Assembly: GCF_039023475.1 (NCBI RefSeq)
Contig: NZ_JBCHVB010000009.1
Location: 1-64,000 of the forward strand
Length of the DNA: 64,000 bases
Direction of reading: 5' to 3'
Source of the DNA: Erwinia sp039023475
GTDB lineage: Bacteria > Pseudomonadota > Gammaproteobacteria > Enterobacterales > Enterobacteriaceae
Part shown: positions 8,860 through 17,656 of the stretch, piece after piece
Numbering within the stretch: the stretch's first letter is position 1
How the letters are laid out: each line of letters opens with the position of its first letter
Position numbers and translations under genes: made by a program
Notes under the pieces: model-generated
Database searches by the model: none
What the model was told of the DNA's origin: nothing
The model's input: only the letters and a program-made list of their open reading frames with translations

Positions 8860-9069
8860 ATGAATTGGCCTGGATCAATTTTTGCGCTGATTCTGCTCTG
8901 CATGCTGGGCGGGTTATTTGCTAAACTTCGTCGCCTGTCGCGGCTGAAAGCCCGGTTGCGCAGAACCACCGCCCGTCCGCCCCTGAATCAGCACTCCCCC
9001 TTTATCCGACGGTCGGCCACCAGACGCAGACGCCTGCGAAGGAGTGACTATCGTGACACAGATGATTGA
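8860..9069 (+). CDS. Possible small membrane protein, unrecognised
   Basis: A 69-residue open frame in the yihI-hemN gap. Residues 4-20 (PGSIFALILLCMLGGLF) form one plausible membrane helix, followed by a very Arg-rich tail (many RR and RRR groups). A weak AAGG site lies about 12 bases before the ATG. It overlaps the hemN start by 17 bases. I do not recognise a family, and the Arg-rich tail could simply reflect G+C-rich non-coding sequence. Treat as doubtful. Confidence 0.3.
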   Translation: MNWPGSIFALILLCMLGGLFAKLRRLSRLKARLRRTTARPPLNQHSPFIRRSATRRRRLRRSDYRDTDD

Positions 9070-10420
9070 ATGGGATCAGGGCCTGATCCAGAAGTACAAT
9101 ATTTCTGGGCCACGTTACACGTCTTATCCCACCGCGCTGGAGTTTCATCAGGATTATGATGAAGCCGCATTTATGCAGGCGTCGCAGCGCTATCCCGGTC
9201 GTCCGCTTTCGCTCTATATTCATATCCCTTTCTGCCATCGTCTCTGCTATTTCTGCGGCTGTAATAAAGTGGTCACCCGCCAGCAGCATAAAGCTGATGC
9301 CTATCTGGATGTGCTGGAGAAAGAAATCCTCGCCCGCGCGCCGCTGTTTGTCGATCGCACCGTCACGCAGATGCACTGGGGAGGCGGTACGCCGACCTAT
9401 CTCAGCAAGGCGCAAATCACCCGCCTGATTGGGCTGCTTAAGTCACAGTTTCGCTTCGACGAGCGCGCTGAACTTTCTATTGAGGTCGATCCGCGTGAAA
9501 TCGAGCTTGATGTGCTGGATCATCTTCGTGCCGCCGGCTTTAACCGGCTGAGCATGGGCGTTCAGGATTTCAATAAGGCGGTGCAGGAGAAGGTCAATCG
9601 CGTACAGGATGAAGAGATGATTGTGGCGCTGGTGGAGCGCGCGCGCAGGCTTGGCTTTACCTCGACAAACCTGGACTTAATTTATGGTCTGCCGATGCAG
9701 ACGCCGGAAAGCTTCGCCTTCACGCTGAAAAAAGTTGCCGGGCTGAATCCGGACAGGCTGAGCGTATTCAACTATGCCCATATGCCGAACCTGTTTGCCG
9801 CCCAGCGTAAAATCAAGGAAGCCGATCTGCCGGATGCCCAACAAAAGCTCGACATACTTCAGCAGTCGATCGCCATGCTGACCGCCGAAGGCTATCAGTT
9901 TATCGGTATGGACCACTTTGCCCGGCCCGATGATGAGCTGGCGGTGGCGCAGCGGGAAGGAAAACTGCACCGTAATTTCCAGGGATATACCACGCAGGGC
10001 GACAGCGATCTGCTGGGAATGGGGGTTTCTGCCATTAGTATGATCGGCGACACTTACGCCCAGAATCAAAAAGAGCTGAAGGCGTACTATGCCAGCGTCG
10101 GTGAGCAACAAACGGCGCTGTGGCGGGGCGTGGTCCTTTCAGAAGATGACTGCCTGCGGCGGGATGTGATCAAAACGCTGATTTGCCATTTTGCGCTCAA
10201 TTTTGACGATTTCGACGCGCGCGGCCAGGCTTTTACCGACTATTTCTCTGAAGATCTGGCGCTGCTAACGCCGTTTATTGAGGATGGGTTGGTGGAACGG
10301 CATGGGAAGGGCCTTCAGGTCACGCCTAAGGGACGTTTGCTGATCCGCAATATCTGCATGTGCTTTGATGTTTACATGCGCCAGAAAGCCCGTATGCAGC
10401 AATTTTCACGGGTCATCTGA
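9053..10420 (+). CDS. hemN: Oxygen-independent coproporphyrinogen III oxidase HemN
   Basis: HemN is the radical-SAM enzyme that decarboxylates coproporphyrinogen III to protoporphyrinogen IX when oxygen is scarce. The cluster motif CHRLCYFCGC supplies Cys61, Cys65 and Cys68, with Cys70 beside it. The GGGTPT segment (SAM binding) and EVDPREI follow as expected. The start is chosen as the GTG at 9053, which has an AAGGAG site eight bases upstream and gives 455 residues with an N-terminus aligning to E. coli; the GTG at 9044 overlaps that site. The gene converges on glnG. Confidence 0.96.
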   Translation: MTQMIEWDQGLIQKYNISGPRYTSYPTALEFHQDYDEAAFMQASQRYPGRPLSLYIHIPFCHRLCYFCGCNKVVTRQQHKADAYLDVLEKEILARAPLFVDRTVTQMHWGGGTPTYLSKAQITRLIGLLKSQFRFDERAELSIEVDPREIELDVLDHLRAAGFNRLSMGVQDFNKAVQEKVNRVQDEEMIVALVERARRLGFTSTNLDLIYGLPMQTPESFAFTLKKVAGLNPDRLSVFNYAHMPNLFAAQRKIKEADLPDAQQKLDILQQSIAMLTAEGYQFIGMDHFARPDDELAVAQREGKLHRNFQGYTTQGDSDLLGMGVSAISMIGDTYAQNQKELKAYYASVGEQQTALWRGVVLSEDDCLRRDVIKTLICHFALNFDDFDARGQAFTDYFSEDLALLTPFIEDGLVERHGKGLQVTPKGRLLIRNICMCFDVYMRQKARMQQFSRVI

Positions 10421-10427
10421 AGAAAGG

Positions 10428-10492
10428 TAAAGCCCGGACACCGACACGCCATCTCAACTGTCGGGATCGTTCGGTGTCCGGCTTTATCTTTA
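10428..10492. terminator. Shared terminator between convergent hemN and glnG
   Basis: The arms 10428-10444 (TAAAGCC, one extra C, GGACACCGA) and 10471-10486 (TCGGTGTCCGGCTTTA) are complementary over 16 bases around a long loop, and T-rich stretches flank both sides. It can plausibly end transcripts from either direction. Confidence 0.65.
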
Positions 10493-10535
10493 CGCGCGGC
10501 CAGGGGAAAGATAAGGCCGCGCGGCTTTGCCTCCG

Positions 10536-11945
10536 CTACTCCATTCCCAGCTCTTTCAGCTTACGGGTCAGGGTATTTCGCCCCCAGCCCAGCAGCCTGG
10601 CCGCTTCCTGCTTGTGCCCCTGCGTATGACGCAGGGCGGTAGTCAGCAGCGTACGCTCCATCTCCGGCTGCGCTTCCGACAGCAAATTTTGATGACCGGA
10701 ACGAAGCGCGCGATCTGCCCACTGCGCCAGCAGCGTCGCCCAGCTGTCAGGCAGCGACTGTACCGGGTTGTCGGGCGTCGACGTTTCAAAGAGTTCGGGA
10801 GGAAGATCCTGGATCAGCACTTCCTGTCCGGCCGCCATTACCGTCAGCCAGCGGCAGGTATTTTCCAGCTGGCGCACGTTACCGGACCAGTGCAGCCGGG
10901 TCAGCGCCGTTTCGGTTTCCGGATGAAGTATTTTCGCCTCCACGCCCAGCTCCCGCGCCGCAACCTGTAAAAAATAGCGCGCAAGACGAGGGATATCCTC
11001 ACGGCGCTCCCGCAGCGGCGGCAGATGGACGCGGATCACGTTCAGGCGGTGAAATAGATCTTCCCGGAACTTGCCCTCCTGAACGCGCAGCTCCAGGTTC
11101 TGGTGGGTGGCCGCGATGATGCGGACGTCCACCTTGACCGGCGCATAGCCTCCGACGCGATAAAACTGCCCATCGGCCAGCACACGCAGCAGACGAGTCT
11201 GGACATCCAGCGGCATATCGCCGATTTCATCCAGGAACAGCGTGCCGCCGTCGGCCTGCTCAAAACGCCCCTGGCGAATCTGGTTGGCGCCGGTAAACGC
11301 CCCTTTTTCATGGCCGAACAGTTCGGACTCAATCAGGTCTTTTGGGATCGCGGCCATATTCAGGGCGATAAAGGGCGCTTTTGCACGCGGGCTGTGCCGG
11401 TGCAGCGCATGAGCCACCAGCTCCTTACCCGTACCGGACTCGCCGTTGATCAGCACGCTAATAGAAGAGCGTGAAAGGCGGCCAATAATGCGGAAGACAT
11501 CCTGCATGGCTGGCGCTTCGCCGATGATATCGGTGGTAGGACCGCTGACCGGCTGATTGCGCGGCTGCTGCTGCTCCTGATAGTGGCTGATGGCACGCTC
11601 AACCAGCGCAACCGCTTCATCAATATCAAACGGCTTTGGCAGATAGTCGAATGCCCCTTGCTGATAGGCGCTGACGGCGGCATCCAGATCCGAATGGGCG
11701 GTCATTATGATGACCGGGAGCATCGGATGCCGCTGTTTTATCTGCTTCAGCAGGGCCAGGCCATCCATACCGGGCATGCGAATATCTGAAAGTAAAACGT
11801 CCGGCGTCTTGGTAGCAAGGGCGGTCAGCACCTCATTACCGCTGTTAAAAGTGGCACAGCTTAAACCGGCTCCAGTGAGGGCGCGTTCAAGCACCCAGCG
11901 GATGGAGCTGTCGTCATCGACGATCCAAACTATCCCTCGTTGCAT
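10536..11945 (-). CDS. glnG: Nitrogen regulator NtrC (NRI)
   Basis: The sigma-54-dependent activator of the nitrogen regulon. Domains run in order: receiver (phospho-acceptor Asp54 in LLSDIRMPG), AAA+ (Walker A GESGTGKE, the GAFTGA sigma-54 contact loop, Walker B FLDEIGDMP), and a C-terminal Fis-type HTH (KQEAARLLGWGRNTL). Length 469 equals E. coli. It lies seven bases after glnL at the end of the glnALG operon. Its own binding sites are visible before glnA and glnL. Confidence 0.98.
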   Translation of the reverse strand: MQRGIVWIVDDDSSIRWVLERALTGAGLSCATFNSGNEVLTALATKTPDVLLSDIRMPGMDGLALLKQIKQRHPMLPVIIMTAHSDLDAAVSAYQQGAFDYLPKPFDIDEAVALVERAISHYQEQQQPRNQPVSGPTTDIIGEAPAMQDVFRIIGRLSRSSISVLINGESGTGKELVAHALHRHSPRAKAPFIALNMAAIPKDLIESELFGHEKGAFTGANQIRQGRFEQADGGTLFLDEIGDMPLDVQTRLLRVLADGQFYRVGGYAPVKVDVRIIAATHQNLELRVQEGKFREDLFHRLNVIRVHLPPLRERREDIPRLARYFLQVAARELGVEAKILHPETETALTRLHWSGNVRQLENTCRWLTVMAAGQEVLIQDLPPELFETSTPDNPVQSLPDSWATLLAQWADRALRSGHQNLLSEAQPEMERTLLTTALRHTQGHKQEAARLLGWGRNTLTRKLKELGME

Positions 11946-11952
11946 AGAAACC

Positions 11953-13002
11953 TCACTGGCGAATAGGCAGGTAAACCGAAAATTCAGTATGTCCGGGCCA
12001 ACTGTTGAACTCTATTTTTCCCGAATGTTGATCGATAAGACTACGGGCTATCGACAACCCTAAACCCGTCCCGCCTTCACGTCCGCTGACCATCGGATAA
12101 AAGAGCGTATCCTGAAGCTGGGCCGGGATACCGGGGCCATCATCTTCAATATCAATACGCGCGACCAGGCGGTAGCGTACGCCGTGCAGCGTCAGCTGGA
12201 ACGCCGTGCGGGTACGCAGCGTAATTGTCCCGCCTTCTTCCCCCAACGCCTGGAGCGCGTTACGTACGACATTCAGCAATACCTGTTCAATTTGATCCGG
12301 ATCGTGCGGAAGTTCTGGCAGGCTGGGATCGTAATCTCTGACCAGCGTGACATTATCAGGCAGCTCCATCGACACGAGGTTAACCACCCGCTCGGCCACC
12401 TGATGAATACTTTGCGTGACGTGCATGCCCGGCTGCTGAGGGCCAAGCAGGCGATCGACCAGATTGCGCAGCCGGTCTGCCTGCTCAATAATCACGCGGG
12501 TATATTCTGTTAACGCGGGATCGGGCAGCGCTTTTTCCAGCAGCTGCGCGGCGCCCCGTAATCCACCCAGCGGATTTTTAATTTCATGGGCCAGCCCACG
12601 GACTAAATCCCGTGCGGCAACCTGCTGGGCATGCTGAATCTGTTCCTGACTGAGACGGCGTTGATTATCCATCGGTGCCATTTCGAGCAGGATTAACCCT
12701 TCGGGAAGACGCTGTGCCGTCAGCGACATAATATGCGCGCGGCTGTCCACCACAAGAGTCACTTCACTGTCTGTAAATCCCTGACCTGCATTCAGGCTCT
12801 CATGCATGACGTCGATATTTAACGAGAAATATCCCACCAGTTCCGGCAGCGGTGTGCCAAACAGCTTGCGAGAGCTCTGTGCCAGTAATTGCTGTGCCGC
12901 AGGGTTGGCGTAGTGAATCACCAACGCACTATCAACCAGCAAAATGCTGTTAAGCAGGGAATTGAGAATCTGCCCAGCATCGGGCGGCGTGCCTGTTGCC
13001 AT
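11953..13002 (-). CDS. glnL: Nitrogen-sensing histidine kinase/phosphatase NtrB (NRII)
   Basis: NtrB phosphorylates NtrC under nitrogen limitation and dephosphorylates it when bound by PII. The 349 residues comprise an N-terminal PAS-like domain, the H-box LAHEIKNPLGG with the phosphorylated His139, and the ATPase boxes (N box NVVRNALQA, G1 EDDGPGIP, G2 GREGGTGLGL). No membrane segment is present, as expected for this cytoplasmic kinase. It is co-transcribed with glnG and also has an NtrC site upstream for the internal promoter. Confidence 0.98.
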   Translation of the reverse strand: MATGTPPDAGQILNSLLNSILLVDSALVIHYANPAAQQLLAQSSRKLFGTPLPELVGYFSLNIDVMHESLNAGQGFTDSEVTLVVDSRAHIMSLTAQRLPEGLILLEMAPMDNQRRLSQEQIQHAQQVAARDLVRGLAHEIKNPLGGLRGAAQLLEKALPDPALTEYTRVIIEQADRLRNLVDRLLGPQQPGMHVTQSIHQVAERVVNLVSMELPDNVTLVRDYDPSLPELPHDPDQIEQVLLNVVRNALQALGEEGGTITLRTRTAFQLTLHGVRYRLVARIDIEDDGPGIPAQLQDTLFYPMVSGREGGTGLGLSIARSLIDQHSGKIEFNSWPGHTEFSVYLPIRQ

Positions 13003-13014
13003 ACAGCGTTCTCC

Positions 13015-13031
13015 TGCACTCTTTTAGTGCA
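13015..13031. promoter_or_regulatory. NtrC-binding site at the glnL promoter
   Basis: TGCACT-N5-AGTGCA is a perfect 17-base dyad matching the NtrC consensus (TGCAC-N7-GTGCA). It lies 12 bases before the glnL start, where E. coli NtrC represses glnLp. Confidence 0.8.
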
Positions 13032-13079
13032 TTATGAGGCGAGATCCGGGGATCGTCTTCCTGAACGATGAGGGCGTGG

Positions 13080-13106
13080 AGAAAAAAGCCCATCCGGAGA
13101 TGGGCT
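13080..13106 (-). terminator. Terminator following glnA
   Basis: AGCCCATC (13087-13094) pairs perfectly with GATGGGCT (13099-13106) around CGGA; on the minus strand a run of six T follows (13082-13087). It probably attenuates glnA transcripts before glnL, letting only part of them read through. Confidence 0.85.
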
Positions 13107-13254
13107 GTACGTTTCCACGGCAACAAAATCCAGGCGGTTTTACGCGGCAGCAGGCTTTGGCCCGACTTTTACTTCTGCCTTAAGGCCTCTTCCGCCAGGG
13201 CGGGAGTACCTTCGGCCATTTTGCTGCGGCATAAACCTGCCGGGGACTACCTGA
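13080..13254 (-). ncRNA. glnZ: Candidate GlnZ-type 3'-UTR small RNA of glnA
   Basis: The roughly 170-base stretch from the glnA stop codon to its terminator corresponds to the place where E. coli and Salmonella release the sRNA GlnZ by RNase E processing of glnA mRNA. I do not recognise the seed sequence here, so the call rests on position, a suitable length and a terminal hairpin with U-tail. Confidence 0.4.
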
Positions 13255-14664
13255 TTAAACGCTGTAGTACAGTTCGAACTCGACCGGGTGTGGCGTCATG
13301 CGCACGCGGTCCATTTCAGCTTTACGCAGTTCGATGTAGGCATCGATGGTGTCATCAGTGAACACACCGCCGCGCGTCAGGAACTCGCGGTCTTCGTTCA
13401 GGGCGTTCAGCGCTTCTTCCAGTGAACCCGCAACTTTTGGGATCTCAGCTTCTTCTTCCGGCGGCAGGTCGTACAGGTTTTTGTCCATCGCATCGCCAGG
13501 ATGGATTTTGTTGATGATGCCGTCCAGGCCAGCCATCAGCAGGGCTGAGAAAGCCAGATAAGGGTTAGCGGCAGGATCCGGGAAGCGGGCTTCAATACGG
13601 CGCGCTTTCGGGCTGGCCACAACCGGGATACGGATTGACGCAGAGCGGTTACGGGCGGAGTAAGCCAGCATCACTGGCGCTTCATAGCCAGGGACCAGAC
13701 GCTTGTAGGAGTTGGTGGTCGGGTTAGCCAGGGCGTTGATCGCTTTAGCGTGTTTGATCACACCGCCGATGTAGAACAGCGCCATTTCAGACAGGCCGCC
13801 GTATTTGTCGCCCGCGAACAGGTTATTGCCATCTTTAGAAAGAGACATATGGCAGTGCATACCGGAACCGTTATCACCAAAAATCGGTTTTGGCATAAAG
13901 GTCGCCGTTTTGCCATAGGCATGGGCGACGTTGTGCACGACATATTTGTAGATCTGAATTTCGTCCGCTTTCTTCGTCATGGTATTGAAGCGGGTCGCCA
14001 CTTCGTTCTGACCTGCGGTTGCCACTTCGTGGTGGTGAGCTTCAACAACCAGCCCCATCTGTTCCATGGTCAGACACATTGCAGAACGGATGTCCTGTGA
14101 AGAGTCGACCGGTGGTACCGGGAAGTAGCCGCCTTTCAGACCTGGACGGTGACCTTTGTTGCCGCCTTCGTACTCTTTACCGGTGTTCCATGCGGCTTCG
14201 ATATCGTCGATCGCAACATGAGAGCCGGAAGTGGTGGCGCCAAAGCGAACGTCATCAAACAGGAAGAATTCAGGTTCCGGTCCAAACAGCACGGTGTCAG
14301 CGATACCGGAAGAACGCAGGAAGTCTTCAGCGCGTTTCGCGATAGAGCGCGGGTCGCGGTCATAGCCCTGCATGGTGCCAGGCTCGAGAATGTCACAACG
14401 GATGATCAGGGTAGAATCTTCAAAAAACGGATCGAGGACGGCGGTCGTTGCGTCCGGCATCAGAACCATGTCTGATTCGTTAATGCCTTTCCAGCCGCCG
14501 ATAGAGGAGCCGTCAAACATTTTGCCTTCTTCGAAAAAGTCAGCGTTAACCTGGTGAGCAGGAATGGTGACGTGCTGTTCTTTGCCTTTGGTATCGGTGA
14601 AGCGCAGATCAACAAACTTGACTTCATGCTCGTTCATCATCGACAGAACGTGTTCAGCGGACAT
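13255..14664 (-). CDS. glnA: Glutamine synthetase, type I
   Basis: Forms glutamine from glutamate, ammonia and ATP; it is a dodecamer controlled by adenylylation. The 469-residue length is typical. Visible signatures are FDGSSI near the N-terminus, the ATP-binding region KPIFGDNGSGMHCHMS, the NPTTNSYKRL segment, and the adenylylated tyrosine in KNLYDLPPEE (about residue 398). An AGGAGAG site lies just before the ATG. It is the first gene of glnALG and is driven by a sigma-54 promoter with upstream NtrC sites. Confidence 0.99.
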   Translation of the reverse strand: MSAEHVLSMMNEHEVKFVDLRFTDTKGKEQHVTIPAHQVNADFFEEGKMFDGSSIGGWKGINESDMVLMPDATTAVLDPFFEDSTLIIRCDILEPGTMQGYDRDPRSIAKRAEDFLRSSGIADTVLFGPEPEFFLFDDVRFGATTSGSHVAIDDIEAAWNTGKEYEGGNKGHRPGLKGGYFPVPPVDSSQDIRSAMCLTMEQMGLVVEAHHHEVATAGQNEVATRFNTMTKKADEIQIYKYVVHNVAHAYGKTATFMPKPIFGDNGSGMHCHMSLSKDGNNLFAGDKYGGLSEMALFYIGGVIKHAKAINALANPTTNSYKRLVPGYEAPVMLAYSARNRSASIRIPVVASPKARRIEARFPDPAANPYLAFSALLMAGLDGIINKIHPGDAMDKNLYDLPPEEEAEIPKVAGSLEEALNALNEDREFLTRGGVFTDDTIDAYIELRKAEMDRVRMTPHPVEFELYYSV

Positions 14665-14808
14665 ACTTAACTCTCCTGGATTTTGTCATTGTCGTCGTGG
14701 TTAGAGATCTTCACGGTGTACTTTGCTTATCTGGCTTAGTCATCCGATAATAAAGATCTCTGACAAGCTATCAACCGTCGTGGAAATGGCGTTTATCGCT
14801 TAAGTGAT

Positions 14809-14831
14809 ATAAAGCGAAATCTATGCCAACT
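14809..14831 (-). promoter_or_regulatory. Sigma-54 promoter glnAp2
   Basis: Read on the minus strand, the sequence TTGGCATAGATTTCGCTTT has the invariant GG and GC pairs of the -24/-12 elements with correct spacing, and matches E. coli glnAp2 almost exactly. The start point would be near 14802, about 137 bases before the glnA ATG. Confidence 0.88.
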
Positions 14832-14883
14832 TTTTCATTTGGCCCGAAAAGCGCTATGATACGCGCTCTCGTGAAACGCGAGC

Positions 14884-14979
14884 TGCACCACAATGGAAGT
14901 CGCGCACCATTATGGTGCCTCCAGGTGCCCGATGGGCACTAATTTGGTGCATTTTTTCGATGGAGTGCAATTCTTGCAC
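14884..14979. promoter_or_regulatory. NtrC enhancer cluster upstream of glnA
   Basis: Two clear NtrC dyads are present: GCACCA-N3-TGGTGC (14904-14918) and GCACTA-N3-TGGTGC (14936-14950), centres 32 bases apart, i.e. about three helical turns. Weaker or related dyads are TGCACCACAATGGA (14884-14897), GTGCCC-N3-GGGCAC (14925-14939) and GTGCAA-N3-TTGCAC (14965-14979). The arrangement corresponds to the multi-site enhancer of E. coli glnA. The region is between divergent glnA and typA, and no gene lies in 14665-15098. Confidence 0.85.
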
Positions 14980-15037
14980 TGTAAATGGCTCTGAAAGCAA
15001 TCCTGACAGTTATCTTTAATTGAAATTTGTGATCCTG

Positions 15038-15066
15038 TTCAGTCCTTCGATTAATCCGTGTACAAT
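15038..15066 (+). promoter_or_regulatory. Probable typA promoter
   Basis: TACAAT (15061-15066) is a good -10 box, 17 bases after a weak TTCAGT (15038-15043). It is the best promoter-like element before typA. Confidence 0.5.
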
Positions 15067-15098
15067 AGCGCGCTATTTCTAATGCCTGAGGCAAAGCT

Positions 15099-16922
15099 GT
15101 GATCGAAAATTTGCGTAACATCGCCATTATTGCCCACGTTGACCACGGTAAAACTACCCTGGTTGATAAATTGCTACAGCAGTCCGGTACTTTTGATGCC
15201 CGTACTGAAGCAACTGAGCGCGTAATGGACTCCAACGATTTGGAGAAAGAGCGTGGGATTACCATCCTCGCAAAAAACACCGCCATTAAATGGAACGACT
15301 ACCGCATCAACATCGTGGATACCCCAGGACACGCCGACTTCGGCGGTGAGGTAGAGCGTGTGATGTCGATGGTCGACTCGGTGCTGCTGGTTGTGGATGC
15401 AACGGATGGCCCTATGCCGCAAACCCGCTTCGTGACCAAAAAAGCGTTTGCTAATGGTCTGAAGCCGATCGTGGTCATCAACAAAGTTGACCGTCCTGGC
15501 GCCCGTCCAGACTGGGTTGTGGATCAGGTGTTTGACCTGTTCGTTAACCTGGACGCGACTGACGAACAGCTCGACTTCCCGGTTATCTATGCATCCGCGC
15601 TGAACGGCATCGCCGGTCTTGATCATGCCGAAATGGCAGATGACATGACCCCGCTGTACGAAGCGATCGTGGAGCACGTTTCCCCACCGCAGGTGGAAAT
15701 GGACGCGCCGTTCCAGATGCAGATTTCTCAGCTGGACTATAACAACTACGTGGGTGTTATCGGCATCGGCCGCATCAAACGCGGTAAAGTTAAGCCAAAC
15801 CAGCAAGTTACTATCATTGATAGCGAAGGCAAAACCCGTAACGGTAAAGTCGGCAAAGTGCTGACCCACCTGGGTCTGGAGCGTATCGACGCGACCGAAG
15901 CGGAAGCAGGCGATATCATTGCTATCACCGGTCTGGGCGAGCTGAACATCTCCGATACAATCTGTGATCCACAGAATGTTATGGCGCTGCCAGCCCTGAG
16001 CGTTGATGAGCCTACCGTTACCATGTTCTTCAACGTCAACACCTCTCCGTTCTGCGGCAAAGAAGGTAAGTATGTGACGTCTCGTCAGATCCTTGACCGT
16101 CTGAACAAAGAGCTGGTGCACAACGTGGCGCTGCGTGTGGAAGAAACATCCGATGCTGACGCGTTCCGCGTATCAGGTCGTGGTGAACTTCACCTGTCCG
16201 TTCTGATTGAAAACATGCGTCGTGAAGGTTTCGAACTGGCCGTATCCCGTCCGAAAGTTATCTTCCGCGAATTCGAAGGCCGTAAGCAGGAGCCATTCGA
16301 AAACGTGACGCTGGATATCGAAGAGCAGCACCAGGGTTCCGTGATGCAGGCGATGGGCGAGCGTAAAGCCGACATGAAAAACATGGATCCGGATGGCAAA
16401 GGCCGCGTACGTCTCGACTACGTGATCCCTAGCCGTGGCCTGATTGGCTTCCGTAACGAATTCATGACCATGACTTCCGGTACTGGCCTGCTCTACTCTA
16501 CCTTCAGCCATTATGACGATATCCGTCAGGGCGAAGTTGGCCAGCGTCAGAACGGCGTGCTGATCTCTAACGGCCAGGGTAAAGCGGTTGCTTTCGCCCT
16601 GTACAGCCTGCAGGATCGCGGTAAGCTGTTCCTGGGTCACGGTGCGGAAGTATATGAAGGCCAGATCATTGGTATTCACTCACGTTCTAACGACCTGACC
16701 GTGAACTGCCTGACCGGTAAGAAGCTGACCAACATGCGTGCTTCCGGTACTGACGAAGCGACCACCCTGGTTCCAGCCATTAAAATGACCCTGGAGCAGG
16801 CTATCGAGTTCATCGATGATGATGAACTGGTAGAAGTGACGCCGCTGTCCGTCCGTATTCGTAAACGTCACCTGACGGAAAACGATCGTAAACGCGCTAG
16901 CCGCGGTCCTAAAGAGTCGTAA
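15099..16922 (+). CDS. typA: Translational GTPase TypA/BipA
   Basis: A ribosome-associated GTPase of the EF-G/LepA class that supports 50S assembly and growth at low temperature and under stress. The 607-residue product begins with GTG at 15099 and the conserved IENLRNIAIIAHVDHG. Motifs: G1 AHVDHGKTT (12-20), G2 RGITI, G3 DTPGHADF, G4 NKVDRPGA; the later part carries the EF-G-like domains III/V and the TypA-specific C-terminal domain. No frameshift or truncation is seen. It is divergent from glnA and ends at a terminator. Confidence 0.98.
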   Translation: MIENLRNIAIIAHVDHGKTTLVDKLLQQSGTFDARTEATERVMDSNDLEKERGITILAKNTAIKWNDYRINIVDTPGHADFGGEVERVMSMVDSVLLVVDATDGPMPQTRFVTKKAFANGLKPIVVINKVDRPGARPDWVVDQVFDLFVNLDATDEQLDFPVIYASALNGIAGLDHAEMADDMTPLYEAIVEHVSPPQVEMDAPFQMQISQLDYNNYVGVIGIGRIKRGKVKPNQQVTIIDSEGKTRNGKVGKVLTHLGLERIDATEAEAGDIIAITGLGELNISDTICDPQNVMALPALSVDEPTVTMFFNVNTSPFCGKEGKYVTSRQILDRLNKELVHNVALRVEETSDADAFRVSGRGELHLSVLIENMRREGFELAVSRPKVIFREFEGRKQEPFENVTLDIEEQHQGSVMQAMGERKADMKNMDPDGKGRVRLDYVIPSRGLIGFRNEFMTMTSGTGLLYSTFSHYDDIRQGEVGQRQNGVLISNGQGKAVAFALYSLQDRGKLFLGHGAEVYEGQIIGIHSRSNDLTVNCLTGKKLTNMRASGTDEATTLVPAIKMTLEQAIEFIDDDELVEVTPLSVRIRKRHLTENDRKRASRGPKES

Positions 16923-16940
16923 TCGCCTCTGCAGGATGTA

Positions 16941-16976
16941 AAAAACGCTCTCCGGGTTCCGGAGGGCGTTTTTTTA
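16941..16976 (+). terminator. Rho-independent terminator of typA
   Basis: The stem ACGCTCTCCGG / CCGGAGGGCGT (16945-16955 and 16959-16969, one mismatch) with a three-base loop is followed by seven T. It lies 20 bases after the typA stop. Confidence 0.9.
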
Positions 16977-17059
16977 TGCCTGATGAAAACCCTTCCTCCT
17001 GTTCAGCCTCCACATTTACCGCTAGAGTGAATAGCTCACCGGCACAAAAGGAGATGACC

Positions 17060-17656
17060 ATGCTGTATATCTTTGATTTAGGTAACGTCATTGTCGATAT
17101 TGACTTCAACCGGGTTCTCGGAGTCTGGAGCGATCTTGGCCGGGTGCCTCTGGCAACGTTACAAAGCCGCTTCCAGATGGGGGAGGAGTTTGAGCAGCAC
17201 GAGCGCGGCGAAATCAGCGACGAAGCTTTTGCCGCCAGGATGTGTGAACAGCTGGATATTGCCCTCAGCTTCGAACAGTTTTCTGCTGGCTGGCAGGCGG
17301 TGTTCGTTGGCGTCAGGCCGGAAGTGCTCGCGATCATGCATAAACTGCGTGAGCGGGGCGACCGTGTGGTAATTCTCTCCAATACGAACAAACTGCACTG
17401 CGCCTGGTGGCCGACCCAGTACCCTGAAGTGGAACGCGCCGCAGACAAAATTTATCTGTCGCAGGAGATGGGGTTACGTAAGCCGGAAGCGGCGATCTTC
17501 CGTCGCGTGCTGGCGGAGGAACAGGTCGCGGCGGAGAACGCGGTTTTTCTGGATGATAATCTGGCGAACATTGAGGCTGCACGGGCATCCGGTATCCACA
17601 GCGTACACGTCACCGACGCGACGGTTGTCCCCACATTTTTCAGCGATCGTATTTAA
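17060..17656 (+). CDS. yihX: HAD-family alpha-glucose-1-phosphate phosphatase YihX
   Basis: A HAD-like phosphatase; in E. coli it hydrolyses alpha-D-glucose 1-phosphate. HAD motif I is DLGNVIVDID from Asp6, motif II is VILSNTN, and motif IV is FLDDNLANI with a preceding conserved Lys (RKPEA). The ATG at 17060 is preceded by AAGGAG with suitable spacing and gives 198 residues (199 in E. coli); the frame is open further upstream but is not conserved there. yihY starts on the base after its stop codon, so the two are translated together. Confidence 0.95.
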   Translation: MLYIFDLGNVIVDIDFNRVLGVWSDLGRVPLATLQSRFQMGEEFEQHERGEISDEAFAARMCEQLDIALSFEQFSAGWQAVFVGVRPEVLAIMHKLRERGDRVVILSNTNKLHCAWWPTQYPEVERAADKIYLSQEMGLRKPEAAIFRRVLAEEQVAAENAVFLDDNLANIEAARASGIHSVHVTDATVVPTFFSDRI

